From an uncultured Corynebacterium sp. (lineage in GTDB: Bacteria; Actinomycetota; Actinomycetes; Mycobacteriales; Mycobacteriaceae), in contig NZ_CAMIGN010000009.1 of the NCBI RefSeq assembly GCF_946221935.1, positions 41,792 to 105,791 of the forward strand: DNA of 64,000 nucleotides. Direction: 5' to 3'. The translations under genes were made by a program, and so were the position numbers. Every line of letters begins with the position of its first letter. Within the stretch, counting starts at the first letter, position 1. Shown one piece after another: positions 53,555 to 61,828 of the stretch. The notes under the pieces were generated by a model, which was given only the letters and a program-made list of their open reading frames with translations, was not told where the DNA came from and did no database searches.

Positions 53555-54409
53555 TCAGGCACCTTCTTCTGTAAACAGCCCCTTCTTGCCAAGCTCCGCG
53601 ATCGTGCCGTCTTCGTTGAAGCTCAGCTCCACCACGAAGAAGCGTCCCTCGCTGTCCGCAATCTTCCACGCGCGTTGTTTTTTCTCCGGTTCGATTTCTT
53701 CGACCATCCAGTCCTCGCGCTGATTCGCAATCCCTTCGATGCTCCACACCGGGTCGTCACATTCCAACAATATGGCGTCGAACTTGACGAACATCACCGA
53801 CAGATCCGTCTCCCGTATCGGTGGGTTGAACGAATCCATCAAGTAAATGCGGATCTCGGACTCGTCTTCGTTCGGAATGCTTGCGTAACAAGCATGCGAA
53901 CCAAAGATTTCGAACGCGCTATCCCCTACATCCTCCGAAACAGCTGCCGCTGCAATTGACTGCGCATACAGCTCGTCGCCTTCTTCGCCTTCCCCATCTT
54001 CCGTGTCTTCCCCGCTACCCGATTCAGCTTCATCGCTGTCCCACTCGGGAACCTCGTAAGGCACCACTGGGGTCGTAAACCCGGGCAGGTCTTGTTCCTC
54101 ACCCCACTCGCGCATCACCTCCGCAGCAAGGCGCCGACCAAGTTCTGCAGCTCCGGAAACAGCCGTTTCATCCGCCCATTCCCACTTGAGAGTCGCAGAC
54201 TCCACGTCAACGGTCGCGACGAGTTCCACTCGAGCATTGGCGAGCCTAACCCGCCCCTGAAACTGGTAGTACTGCTCGCCTTGAATCTCACCTACGGCAA
54301 TTCCCCAGTCATCGCCAACGCGCTCTTCGATCTGTTCCATGATGTGCTCACAGCGCGCATGGGCATACAGCGCGGCGTGCTGTCCAACTCTGCGAATATC
54401 GGGGATCAT
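53555..54409 (-). CDS. Unknown acidic two-part protein (YbjN/DUF-like)
   Basis: 284 residues, no signal or membrane helix. An N-terminal alpha/beta half (residues 1-115; HARCEHIMEQIEERVGDDWG, YYQFQGRVRLANARVELVATV) and a C-terminal half (about 155-284; FEIFGSHACYASIPNEDES, WKIADSEGRFFVVELSFN) are joined by a strongly acidic segment near 128-146 (DEAESGSGEDTEDGEGEEGDE). I do not recognise a named family with confidence. The start ATG at 54409 lacks a clear ribosome binding site. It lies between the ABC-F gene and the CPBP protease gene, in the likely accessory segment. The gap 53358-53554 shows no gene. Confidence 0.55.
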   Translation of the reverse strand: MIPDIRRVGQHAALYAHARCEHIMEQIEERVGDDWGIAVGEIQGEQYYQFQGRVRLANARVELVATVDVESATLKWEWADETAVSGAAELGRRLAAEVMREWGEEQDLPGFTTPVVPYEVPEWDSDEAESGSGEDTEDGEGEEGDELYAQSIAAAAVSEDVGDSAFEIFGSHACYASIPNEDESEIRIYLMDSFNPPIRETDLSVMFVKFDAILLECDDPVWSIEGIANQREDWMVEEIEPEKKQRAWKIADSEGRFFVVELSFNEDGTIAELGKKGLFTEEGA

Positions 54410-54496
54410 GCGACTAAACTAACACTGCCCATTTCGGCACGCAGCTCCATTTTCACACAGCCCCTCTTTCACACATCCTCACCTGTGAAAGGATCC

Positions 54497-55186
54497 ATGA
54501 CCTACCGACAACTAACCCCTCCTCGCACTAAGGACGCATTAGTGTCCGTCGCAGCTCTCCTCTCCGCCTACGGGCTCCTCGCATTCCAGGCGTTGGGCTT
54601 GGCAAAGCTCTCCCTGGACAAGGGAGTAGTCCTCGGCGCTCTGCCATTCATGCTCATCATCGCCCTCGGCTTGCCCACCTGGCTTTTGGTTCGCTACCTG
54701 CGGAAACAGAACATCGAAACTGGCTTCACTTCACTCTCTAAAAGAGGTTGGCATCTGCTCTGGCAGACTCCAGTGACAATCATCGCAGCCGGTGCTGCCA
54801 CTGCATTTGTCGCCTCAATCTTGGGAATGGAAAATGGCGAGCGTTCCTCGACCTTAACTAGCGCAGGCGAATCCGGGCAGACCCTCCCCATCCTCCTCGT
54901 CCTCCTGGCGTATCTGCTGCTTGGTCCGTTCCTCGAGGAGTTGGTTTTCCGTCGGGTTCTCATGGGCTACTTCGACACGCTAATGCCAGCTGCCCTGAGT
55001 GTCCTGTTCAGCTCACTGCTTTTCGGTCTGGTTCACGTCTCCCCGCCAGCTATCCTCTTTACGACCTTCCTCGGCATCTCTTGCGCACTGATCACCAGAT
55101 GGCACGGCACACTATGGGCGGGATTCATCGTTCATATGCTGAACAACCTGGTCGTCGGGCTACTCGTCTTCGGAGTCGCTGGCTAA
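54497..55186 (+). CDS. CPBP family intramembrane metalloprotease
   Basis: 229 residues from the ATG at 54497, with GAAAGGA just upstream. Six or so membrane helices. The three CPBP motifs are present: EELVFRRVLMG (EExxxR), FGLVHVSP (His) and FIVHMLNNL (HxxxN), so the metal-binding site should be intact. Family members cleave membrane proteins or prenylated peptides or protect against bacteriocins; the substrate is unknown. The next gene, cmrA, begins about 35 bp downstream on the same strand. An upstream in-frame extension overlaps the unknown protein in antisense and was discarded. Confidence 0.9.
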   Translation: MTYRQLTPPRTKDALVSVAALLSAYGLLAFQALGLAKLSLDKGVVLGALPFMLIIALGLPTWLLVRYLRKQNIETGFTSLSKRGWHLLWQTPVTIIAAGAATAFVASILGMENGERSSTLTSAGESGQTLPILLVLLAYLLLGPFLEELVFRRVLMGYFDTLMPAALSVLFSSLLFGLVHVSPPAILFTTFLGISCALITRWHGTLWAGFIVHMLNNLVVGLLVFGVAG

Positions 55187-55221
55187 GCCTCTTGTCCGCA
55201 CCGCCCGCTATGGTTGTAACC

Positions 55222-56136
55222 ATGACTGCGAATAGCCGCTTTAACCCTATTGACGCCCTCCGCTCCCTCCCCCTGGAGCAGCTCCCCGTCCCACTGCCGT
55301 TCGGCCTGGGCAAGTCCCAGAAGTCCGCGGAACTGGACCTCCCCGCCCCCACTCCGGACTCCTACGCTGTGATCACCGGCGCTTCCTCTGGAATCGGTAA
55401 GGCCATCGCTGAGGAGCTCGCCCGGCGCGGCTACGACCTGCTCCTGGTCGCCCGCACCGTGGCTCCCATGCAGGAAATCGCTGACGCTTTCCCTGACCGC
55501 GACGTGCAGATCCGTTCCGTCGACCTGGCGGATGCCCCCGCCCGCGCAGAACTGCTAGAAGAGCTCCGCACCACCCCGGTCAGCATCATCATCAACTCCG
55601 CGGGCATTGCCACCTTCGGCCAGTTCAAGGACCTCGACTGGAACTATGAGCGCCTGCAATTCGAACTAAACGCCACTGCTCTCTACGAACTCACGCAGGC
55701 CGTGCTGCCAGGAATGCTGGAGCGCGGCGAGGGCGGGATCGTCAACGCCGGCTCCGCCGCCGGCAACATGGCCATCCCTGGAAACGCCACCTACGTGGGC
55801 ACCAAGGCGATGGTCAACACATTCACCGAATCACTGCATTACGAGCTCAAGGAGCACGGCATTAAGTGCACCCTTCTGGCACCCGGCCCTGTGCGCGAGG
55901 CGCGTAAGGAAGATGAACAGCTCACCGAGGTTGACGATGCCGTCCCAGATTTCCTCTGGACCACCTATGAGGACTGTGCCTTGGACACCCTTGCCGCACT
56001 TGCCAAGAACAAACTCCGCGTAGTCCCCGGCCCACTGTCTAAGGCCATGAATTTCGTCTCCACCTACCTGCCGCGGAAAGTCACCGCGCCCATCGTCGGA
56101 AAGTTCTACGCCCAAATGGCAACCGAAAGCGACTGA
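55222..56136 (+). CDS. cmrA: Mycolate reductase CmrA (short-chain dehydrogenase)
   Basis: About 304 residues. VITGASSGIGKAIAEELARRG is the NADP-binding Rossmann start, NSAGIATFGQ the structural Asn motif, and the active site is GSAAGNMAIPGNATYVGTK (Ser and YxxxK). The C-terminal LRVVPGPLSKAMNFVSTYLP and IVGKFY are as remembered for Rv2509/CmrA, which reduces the beta-keto group in the last step of mycolic acid synthesis. It lies beside orn, as in mycobacteria, which supports the call. The start may be the ATG at 55222 (with TATGGT just upstream, leaderless) or at 55210. This marks the organism as a mycolate maker. Confidence 0.88.
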   Translation: MTANSRFNPIDALRSLPLEQLPVPLPFGLGKSQKSAELDLPAPTPDSYAVITGASSGIGKAIAEELARRGYDLLLVARTVAPMQEIADAFPDRDVQIRSVDLADAPARAELLEELRTTPVSIIINSAGIATFGQFKDLDWNYERLQFELNATALYELTQAVLPGMLERGEGGIVNAGSAAGNMAIPGNATYVGTKAMVNTFTESLHYELKEHGIKCTLLAPGPVREARKEDEQLTEVDDAVPDFLWTTYEDCALDTLAALAKNKLRVVPGPLSKAMNFVSTYLPRKVTAPIVGKFYAQMATESD

Positions 56137-56142
56137 TTCCGA

Positions 56143-56160
56143 GGAGGCGTCACCAAAAAC
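56143..56160 (-). repeat. Dispersed T-rich GTGACGCC motif, copy upstream of orn
   Basis: On the minus strand this reads GTTTTTGGTGACGCCTCC. It lies between cmrA and orn, 35 bp before the orn start, and matches the copies at 9311, 39164 and 49010. Confidence 0.4.
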
Positions 56161-56194
56161 GACATAGAATTATCAACAACAGAAAGGAACCTCC

Positions 56195-56827
56195 GTGAAC
56201 ACCACCCCGAACCAAGTTGCCAAGAACGATCGACTCGTGTGGGTCGACTGCGAAATGACGGGCCTCGACCCGGACCAACACGTGCTGGTAGAGATCGCAG
56301 TGATCGTGACGGATGCGGACCTGACCCCGCTCGACGAGGGACTGGACGTGGTGATCCACGCGACCGAGCGCGACCTTGACCGCATGGATGCCGTCGTGAC
56401 GAAGATGCACGGCGAATCCGGACTGACGGAACAGATCCGCGCCTCCGGCGTCACGCTGGAAGAAGCCGAAGAGCAGGTTGTGGAGTACGTCAAGAAGCAT
56501 GTGCCGACCGCGGGCGTGGCACCGCTGGCGGGCAATAGCATCGGCGCTGATCGGAAGTTCATCACCCGCTACATGCCGCACCTGGACCAGTACCTGCACT
56601 ACCGCATGATCGACGTCTCCAGCCTGAAGGAACTTGCCCGCCGCTGGTACCCACGTGTGTACAACGGCCAGCCGGCGAAGGGCATGACGCACCGGGCGCT
56701 GGCGGACATCAAGGAGTCCATCCGCGAGCTGGATTTCTACCGCCGCGCAATGTTGATTGAGGCTGACCCGACCAACGCTGACGTCACCGCCGCCGCGAAA
56801 GCTGCCACGGAGCATTTCCCGATCTAA
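56195..56827 (+). CDS. orn: Oligoribonuclease
   Basis: 210 residues. VWVDCEMTGLDPDQHVLVEIAV carries the DEDD Exo I motif (Asp, Glu), later PLAGNSIGADRKFI gives Exo II, and the Exo III His/Asp lie in MTHRALADIKESI. Orn degrades 2-5 nt RNA fragments, including pGpG-type dinucleotides, finishing mRNA decay begun by RNase E. GTG start behind GAAAGGAACC. Normal length with a slightly extended C terminus. It follows cmrA and precedes tRNA-His. Confidence 0.96.
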   Translation: MNTTPNQVAKNDRLVWVDCEMTGLDPDQHVLVEIAVIVTDADLTPLDEGLDVVIHATERDLDRMDAVVTKMHGESGLTEQIRASGVTLEEAEEQVVEYVKKHVPTAGVAPLAGNSIGADRKFITRYMPHLDQYLHYRMIDVSSLKELARRWYPRVYNGQPAKGMTHRALADIKESIRELDFYRRAMLIEADPTNADVTAAAKAATEHFPI

Positions 56828-56913
56828 CCCCAGTTTTAGCCCCCCACGACCTGGCCTTTTGGTTAAGGCACGGGGTGTCGGCTAACATGAAATCCGCTGT
56901 TTTCAACAGCAAT

Positions 56914-56990
56914 GGTGACTGTAGTTCAGCTGGTAGAGCACTAGGTTGTGATCCTAGGTGTCGCGGGTTCGAGTCCCGTCAGTCACCCCA
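56914..56990 (+). tRNA. tRNA-His (anticodon GTG)
   Basis: GTGACTG pairs with CAGTCAC, with an extra 5' G (56914) facing the C at 56987 as expected for tRNA-His. The anticodon stem CTAGG/CCTAG encloses TTGTGAT (anticodon GTG). CCA is encoded at 56988-56990. A T-run follows. Confidence 0.96.
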
Positions 56991-57011
56991 AATTTTTTTA
57001 AAGGTCTAGTG

Positions 57012-57515
57012 ATGCTAATGAGTAACACCGATCTTCAAACAGCGTTTCGGGATGTCTTCCGCGGACACCCAGCGGGGGTAACGCTAATCACCGCAACCGT
57101 CGACGGCGAGCCCGTCGGCCTCACGGCATCGTCGGTTTCCTCGCTTTCACTCGACCCACTCTCGATCAGTTTCTCGCTGATGAAGCGCACGGGTTCGGCT
57201 GGCAAATTACTGCGGTCGAGCAGCATGTTGGTGCACTTTCTTAGTGACGCCCAGTCCCCCATCGCGCACTCCTTCGCCACGTCGGGCGCGGACCGCTTCG
57301 CGGAATCTCAAGGGTGGGTAACCGCGGAGACTGGCGAGCCACTGCTTCCGAACTCCCGAGCCGTGATCCGCGCGCGCATTTCCGATACGGCGCAGGCCGG
57401 GGAGGCCACGCTAGTGGCGGCGGAAGTGCTGGACGTGTCGGCGACCTCCGAGGACTCTGCGTTGCTTTTCCTTGGCCACAAGTTCTACAGCATCGCGGGG
57501 TTGCGCCCCTTCTAA
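57012..57515 (+). CDS. Flavin reductase-like FMN-binding protein
   Basis: About 167 residues. FRDVFRGHPAGVTLITATVDGEPVGLTASSVSSLSLDP is the start of the flavin reductase fold (positions about 9-46), with SISFSLMKRTGSA and the C-terminal LLFLGHKFYSI. Such proteins give reduced flavin to a partner monooxygenase or reduce flavins directly. The LLM-type oxidoreductase at 60785 is a possible partner but is 3 kb away, so this is speculative. Starts at 57012 and 57018 are both possible; AAAGG precedes. The gene follows tRNA-His by about 20 bp, so it may be co-transcribed with it. Confidence 0.87.
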   Translation: MLMSNTDLQTAFRDVFRGHPAGVTLITATVDGEPVGLTASSVSSLSLDPLSISFSLMKRTGSAGKLLRSSSMLVHFLSDAQSPIAHSFATSGADRFAESQGWVTAETGEPLLPNSRAVIRARISDTAQAGEATLVAAEVLDVSATSEDSALLFLGHKFYSIAGLRPF

Positions 57516-57544
57516 CGGCGGGCACTCCCGCCTGGCCCACTCCC

Positions 57545-57766
57545 CTACGCGCGGCGAATAGCTTCGTAGCCCGCCTCGTCGACAGCATCGATAACTTGCT
57601 GATCGCTGAGCTCGCCAGCAGTTGCATCACGCTCAAACGTCAGCAGCCCCTTGTCTGCACTGACCTCGATATTCGTCACCCCAGGAAGGTTCGCGACCTC
57701 CTCCTTTACGGCGTTTTCACAGTGTCCGCAGCTCATTCCAGTGACGTCGTAGCTGTATGCGCTCAT
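57545..57766 (-). CDS. copZ: Heavy-metal-associated domain copper chaperone
   Basis: 73 residues, single HMA domain. GMSCGHCENAVKEEVANLPG has the CxxC copper site (Cys13, Cys16), and the rest (GVTNIEVSADKGLLTF, VIDAVDEAGYEA) gives the beta-alpha-beta-beta-alpha-beta order. CopZ-type proteins carry Cu(I) to a P-type ATPase or a regulator; neither is adjacent. GAAAGAGAGA upstream supports the ATG at 57766; the further upstream open frame is not HMA-like. The CopD-CtaG protein at 49-51 kb is the other copper gene in the window. Confidence 0.9.
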   Translation of the reverse strand: MSAYSYDVTGMSCGHCENAVKEEVANLPGVTNIEVSADKGLLTFERDATAGELSDQQVIDAVDEAGYEAIRRA

Positions 57767-58149
57767 GATGGCAGTCTCTCTTTCCCTAGCTTTATTTCTC
57801 TGCTTTATTTTTCTGGCGCCTAGGAAGCACTCGGTATGCACAACATCTCGCAGGGAACATTCATTCCGCGGAACCTCGCACTAGCCAGCGCATCCAGCGG
57901 CTCACGGCGCCGATACGCGCCATGATACGTGCGATCCCCCCGCCCTCTCAGAGGGCAAATGTCCAAAATCAACGGGTTAACGCGAAAAGTAGAAAAATCG
58001 CAAAATTCGCACCCCCTCTGACCTGCACAAATAGAATAGTTATGTTTTAAGATATGGAATTTTGGACATCTGACCCAAACCACCAATCCACCGGGGCCTG
58101 AACCACCACCCCACAGGCACTCCTCCCCCATGGGATAGCATTATCAACC
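57767..58149. other. AT-rich intergenic region with inverted repeats
   Basis: This 383-bp gap has no convincing gene. It holds GCCCTC/GAGGGC (57942-57956, 3-nt loop) and a perfect 11-bp inverted pair ATGTCCAAAAT (57959-57969) and ATTTTGGACAT (58059-58069), 89 bp apart, around an A/T-rich stretch. TAGCAT (58136-58141) before the ATG at 58150 may be a -10 element. Confidence 0.5.
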
Positions 58150-59025
58150 ATGGCCCGCATCCACCACGCCCCCGCCGCGCTGTACACGCAGGCCTCTACC
58201 TCCGCGGCCGCCAGCTTTATCCGCCATTACTCCACCAGCTTTTACCTGGCCAGCGAACTCCTCGCACCAACCGTCAGACTACACATCCGCAACATCTATG
58301 CCCTCGCTCGCATCGCAGACGAAATCGTCGACGGTACGGCTGAGGCGCTTAGCCAGCCGGCCTGTGGCGTCCAAAAGACCCTCGACGACTACGAACACAC
58401 CACCCTCGCGGCGCTAGACACCGGCTTCAGCACCGACCCCATCGCGCACGCGTTCGCCCTCACGGCGCGCTGGGCTGGATTCGACCGCGCCTGGACGGTG
58501 GACTTCTTCTCGTCCATGCGTTCTGACGCCCCCAGCGCCAAATCCTTGCCTCTCCGCGCATACGTGCACGGCTCCGCGGGCGTGATCGGCTGGATGTGCA
58601 ACGCGGTATTCGCAGCTCACGCCGCCGAGGCAGGGCGCCCGCTGACCCCGGAGCAACGCGCGGAGACTGATGCGGGAGCCTACGCGCTGGGTAGCGCCTT
58701 CCAAAAGGTGAACTTCCTGCGGGATTACCAGGAAGATACGGTCGGTTTGCAGCGTTCCTATCTGCCAAAACTGACAGAGGAATCAAAGGCCACACTAGTC
58801 GCAGAGATCCGCGAGGAACTTGCCCAGGCTTATGCGACCATGCACTTGCTGCCGCTATCCGCCCGCGTGGGCGTCGTCGGGGCGCACGACCTCTTCGCTG
58901 CGCTGAATGAGCGGCTCGCCCGCACCTCCGTCGAGCAACTAAAAACGGCCCGCATACAAGTGCCGCGAGCCGAGAAGGCGAGGATTATCGCGCGTGCCCT
59001 CCCCCGCGCTGCACGCCTGCGTTAG
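58150..59025 (+). CDS. Squalene/phytoene synthase family protein
   Basis: 291 residues. Two Asp-rich motifs of head-to-head prenyl synthases are present: ALARIADEIVDG (first, about residues 51-62) and KVNFLRDYQED (second, about 185-195). FIRHYSTSFYLASELL is the conserved N-terminal helix. The protein probably condenses two prenyl diphosphates, giving phytoene, dehydrosqualene or squalene. No carotenoid desaturase or other crt gene lies nearby, so the product is unknown. The ATG at 58150 has no Shine-Dalgarno; a leaderless start is likely. Confidence 0.85.
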   Translation: MARIHHAPAALYTQASTSAAASFIRHYSTSFYLASELLAPTVRLHIRNIYALARIADEIVDGTAEALSQPACGVQKTLDDYEHTTLAALDTGFSTDPIAHAFALTARWAGFDRAWTVDFFSSMRSDAPSAKSLPLRAYVHGSAGVIGWMCNAVFAAHAAEAGRPLTPEQRAETDAGAYALGSAFQKVNFLRDYQEDTVGLQRSYLPKLTEESKATLVAEIREELAQAYATMHLLPLSARVGVVGAHDLFAALNERLARTSVEQLKTARIQVPRAEKARIIARALPRAARLR

Positions 59026-59045
59026 GCGCGCGGCAAGCTCCAGCG

Positions 59046-60242
59046 CTAGCCGTTAGCGTTACCGGCCTTCCAGGTATTCCACGGGATGTTCCAGTCACCC
59101 AACCCGTCGACACCGTTCAGAGTCTCTCCCTGGGTGTTCTTCACCTCAACAATGTCGCCACGCTTCATGTGGTTAAACACCCAGGCGGCGTTTTCCACCG
59201 AAACATTCAGACAACCGTGGGAAGTATTGGTGTTGCCCTGCGCGTACACGCTCCACGGAGCCGCGTGGATGTAAATACCCGAGTAGCTCATCTGCGTCGC
59301 GTACTGCACGTCAGTCTTGTACGACCCCGCTCCGGTCAGACCGAACGTCGAGGAATCCATGGTCAGTGTCTCAAACTGATCGCCGATGATGTACTTACCA
59401 TTCGGCGTAGGGTACTCGTAGTCCCTGCCCATAGAAACCGGCATGGTCTGCAGAGTCTTGCCGTTCTTCTTGATGGTCATCATCTTCGTTTTGTCGTCCA
59501 CGACCGCGCGCACGTCATCGCCGATGGTGAACTTTGCACTGCGGTCCTCACCGCCATACACACCTTCGCCGAGCTTGGTGCCATACAGGTTGGCCTTCAC
59601 CTTCACCTTGGTGCCTGGCTTCCAATAGTCCTTGGGGCGCCAGCGGAGGTTCTGGGGCGAGATCCAGTAGAAAGCACCTTCCACCTTCGGCGTGGTCTCC
59701 ACTGTGATGGCATCCTCGACTGCCTTGCGGTCCTCCACTGGGGCGTCGAAGTACAGGGCGATGGTCTGGCCGATGCCAACGGTCGAACCGTCGAGCGGGG
59801 CCAGCGCGCCGTTGAGTGTCGTGGCCGGGGAGATGGTCGTAAAAGTCTGCTTAAGTTGCTTATCGCCAGACTTCGCGGTCAGGGTGTATGTGCGCGAGTA
59901 GCCGAGTTTCGTGGGCACGGTCCACTCGGTCTTGTCGTCGTTGTACTTGCCCTTAATTTTCTCGCCCGCGTCGTTCGTCAGCGAGACCTTGTCGATCTTC
60001 TGGCTACCTTTAACCTGCACATGCTCGGAGACGTCGACATCAGTGCCGCCGTCCTTCATGTTGGAGGTCAGCTCGATGTTCTTCTTTTCGCCTTCACCGT
60101 CGCTCGTCGAAGCATTCGAACTGATCTTCGGATCGTCGTTATGGTCGATCGTGCACGATGCGGTGAAAGCGACCAGGGCAACGCTTAGCGACGCCGCAGT
60201 GATCCGTGAAAAGGTTTGACCCAAAACCTTGGTGCTGCGCAA
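59046..60242 (-). CDS. L,D-transpeptidase lipoprotein (LdtMt2-like)
   Basis: 398 residues. The signal peptide ends in the lipobox TASC (Cys30), so the enzyme is anchored at the outer membrane face. Bacterial Ig-like domains (about residues 45-240) precede the YkuD catalytic domain with SHGCLNVS (His342, Cys344). It makes 3-3 cross-links in peptidoglycan; the mycobacterial counterpart in this position is LdtMt2 (Rv2518c). The start appears to be TTG at 60242 behind TTGGAG, which is a good ribosome binding site. All catalytic residues are present. Confidence 0.92.
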   Translation of the reverse strand: MRSTKVLGQTFSRITAASLSVALVAFTASCTIDHNDDPKISSNASTSDGEGEKKNIELTSNMKDGGTDVDVSEHVQVKGSQKIDKVSLTNDAGEKIKGKYNDDKTEWTVPTKLGYSRTYTLTAKSGDKQLKQTFTTISPATTLNGALAPLDGSTVGIGQTIALYFDAPVEDRKAVEDAITVETTPKVEGAFYWISPQNLRWRPKDYWKPGTKVKVKANLYGTKLGEGVYGGEDRSAKFTIGDDVRAVVDDKTKMMTIKKNGKTLQTMPVSMGRDYEYPTPNGKYIIGDQFETLTMDSSTFGLTGAGSYKTDVQYATQMSYSGIYIHAAPWSVYAQGNTNTSHGCLNVSVENAAWVFNHMKRGDIVEVKNTQGETLNGVDGLGDWNIPWNTWKAGNANG

Positions 60243-60552
60243 GTCTTACTCCAAGAAAGAAATGTGTGTGTAGAAAATGTGACTGTCCTAAACCATAACG
60301 GTTGCTGTTGGAGGAACGTTAGTGATTTGACCGGGTTTCAGCTGTTCGTAGCGTAAACGTTATAAACGGTGGCGATACCTCCTGGCTTGTATTCGTGCAC
60401 TCGCTTCCGCCAGGCTGTCCACTCTTGCAGCTAACTTCTAGCCACGCTTGCGGACTGCCAATTATCCGCCCCGACCAGGCGATTTGTGTTGTACACACAC
60501 CAAGGTATAAAGTTTTCCACGTTGCCGAGGCGCACAGCGCTTCGAATAACGC
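60243..60552. promoter_or_regulatory. Upstream region of the L,D-transpeptidase gene with TAAACG repeats
   Basis: A 310-bp gap without a gene. TAAACG occurs at 60354-60359 and 60363-60368, 9 bp apart as direct half-sites, in a local context of GTAAACGTTATAAACGGT. Direct repeats of this general kind are used by MtrA-type response regulators of cell-wall genes in corynebacteria, but the match was not verified. The rest shows nothing clear. Confidence 0.3.
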
Positions 60553-60625
<73 letters not shown>

Positions 60626-60633
60626 CATTCTCA

Positions 60634-60666
60634 CCCCCATCGGGATCTATCCCGGTGGGGGTTTTG
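60634..60666 (+). terminator. Intrinsic terminator after tRNA-Lys
   Basis: CCCCCATCGGGAT (60634-60646) pairs with ATCCCGGTGGGGG (60649-60661), with one wobble, followed by TTTTG. The stem is unusually long and GC-rich. Confidence 0.9.
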
Positions 60667-60784
60667 TCTTACCTACCCCCCGACCAACGCCAGCGGAATA
60701 ACCGCCCCACCACGGTGGTTATCGTGTGTAAAAGAACCGCAAAAACCTAAAGCAGGCTCACACCAAGGAGGCATCCAAACCACT

Positions 60785-61807
60785 ATGACGGACACGACGG
60801 CACACGAGAACTCCCTTTCCCCGCTGAGCCTGCTGGACTTCGCCACCGTCTACAAGGGCGAGCGCCCCGCCGACGCATTCAACCGCTCCGTCCAGTGGGC
60901 CCAGCAAGCCGAGAAGCTCGGTTTCAAGCGCATCTGGTACTCAGAGCACCACAACATGAAATCCATCGCCAGCTCCTCGCCTGCCGTCCTCATTGCACAC
61001 ATTGCGGCTAAGACCTCCACGATTAACTTGGGCGCCGGTGGCGTCATGCTCCCGAACCACGCCCCGCTCGTCATCGCCGAGCAGTTCGGCACCCTCGCAG
61101 AGCTCCACCCGGGCCGCATTGATCTCGGCCTCGGCCGCGCCCCCGGCACCGACCAAATGACCCTCCGTGCCCTGCGCCGCGAGCCTTCCGCGGCGGAGAC
61201 CTTCCCGCAAGACGTCGCCGAACTCAACGGCTACCTCAACGGCGAGTCCAAGATCCCCGGTGTTGTAGCCGTCCCCGGCATGGGCACTAATGTGCCACTG
61301 TACATCCTGGGTTCCTCCCTATTCGGCGCACAGCTAGCTGCACACCTGGGCCTGCCTTACAGCTTCGCCAGCCATTTTGCGCCCGCCGCTCTCACGCAGG
61401 CCGTGCAGGTCTACCGAGACAACTACCAGCCCTCGGAACGCCACCCGGAGCCTTATGTCATCGCCGCAGTAAACGTCACCGCCGCCGATTCCCAAGAAGA
61501 GGCCGATGAGCAGTGGCGCCAGGTCTGCCGCAACCGCGTGCGCATCATGGCGGGTCGTGGCCGCAGCCTATCGGAAGCGGAACTGGACATGCTCATTGAT
61601 TCCCCCGCCGGCCAGCAGATCCTGGATATGTTGCGCTACTCCGCCGTCGGCACACGCGATGTCGTCCGCCGTTACCTCGAGGAGTTCCGCACTCACGCCC
61701 AAGCCGACGAGCTCATGGTCTCGCTGCAGTCGCCGTCGACCGCGGAATCCCTGCGGTCTATGGAAATTCTTGCGGACGCCGCCTCACTCTCCCCCGCCCA
61801 GCGCTAA
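60785..61807 (+). CDS. LLM class flavin-dependent oxidoreductase
   Basis: 340 residues. The N terminus PLSLLDFATVYKGERPADAFN and the segments FKRIWYSEHHNMKSIASSSP and LHPGRIDLGLGRAPGTDQMT belong to the bacterial luciferase-like monooxygenase group (MsnO8/YhbW-like type). It probably uses reduced FMN and oxygen on an unknown substrate. AAGGAGG at 60765-60771 lies 13 bp before the ATG, slightly far but strong. It follows the tRNA-Lys terminator as a single gene and converges on the AbrB-family gene. Confidence 0.88.
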   Translation: MTDTTAHENSLSPLSLLDFATVYKGERPADAFNRSVQWAQQAEKLGFKRIWYSEHHNMKSIASSSPAVLIAHIAAKTSTINLGAGGVMLPNHAPLVIAEQFGTLAELHPGRIDLGLGRAPGTDQMTLRALRREPSAAETFPQDVAELNGYLNGESKIPGVVAVPGMGTNVPLYILGSSLFGAQLAAHLGLPYSFASHFAPAALTQAVQVYRDNYQPSERHPEPYVIAAVNVTAADSQEEADEQWRQVCRNRVRIMAGRGRSLSEAELDMLIDSPAGQQILDMLRYSAVGTRDVVRRYLEEFRTHAQADELMVSLQSPSTAESLRSMEILADAASLSPAQR

Positions 61808-61828
61808 CCACTAGGTTCCTAGGAGTTA

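Noticed and set aside
53412..53747. 111-residue minus-strand open frame past the ABC-F gene
   Set aside because: It overlaps the 3' end of the acidic unknown gene on the same strand in another frame and looks like a shadow.
54450..54495. TTTCAC/GTGAAA inverted repeat before the CPBP protease gene as a GlxR (CRP) site
   Set aside because: The half-sites are in the opposite orientation to the TGTGA-N6-TCACA consensus.
57820..58131. 103-residue minus-strand open frame between copZ and the prenyl synthase gene
   Set aside because: Cys- and Arg-rich, no family resemblance, and it crosses the hairpin and inverted repeats of the AT-rich region.
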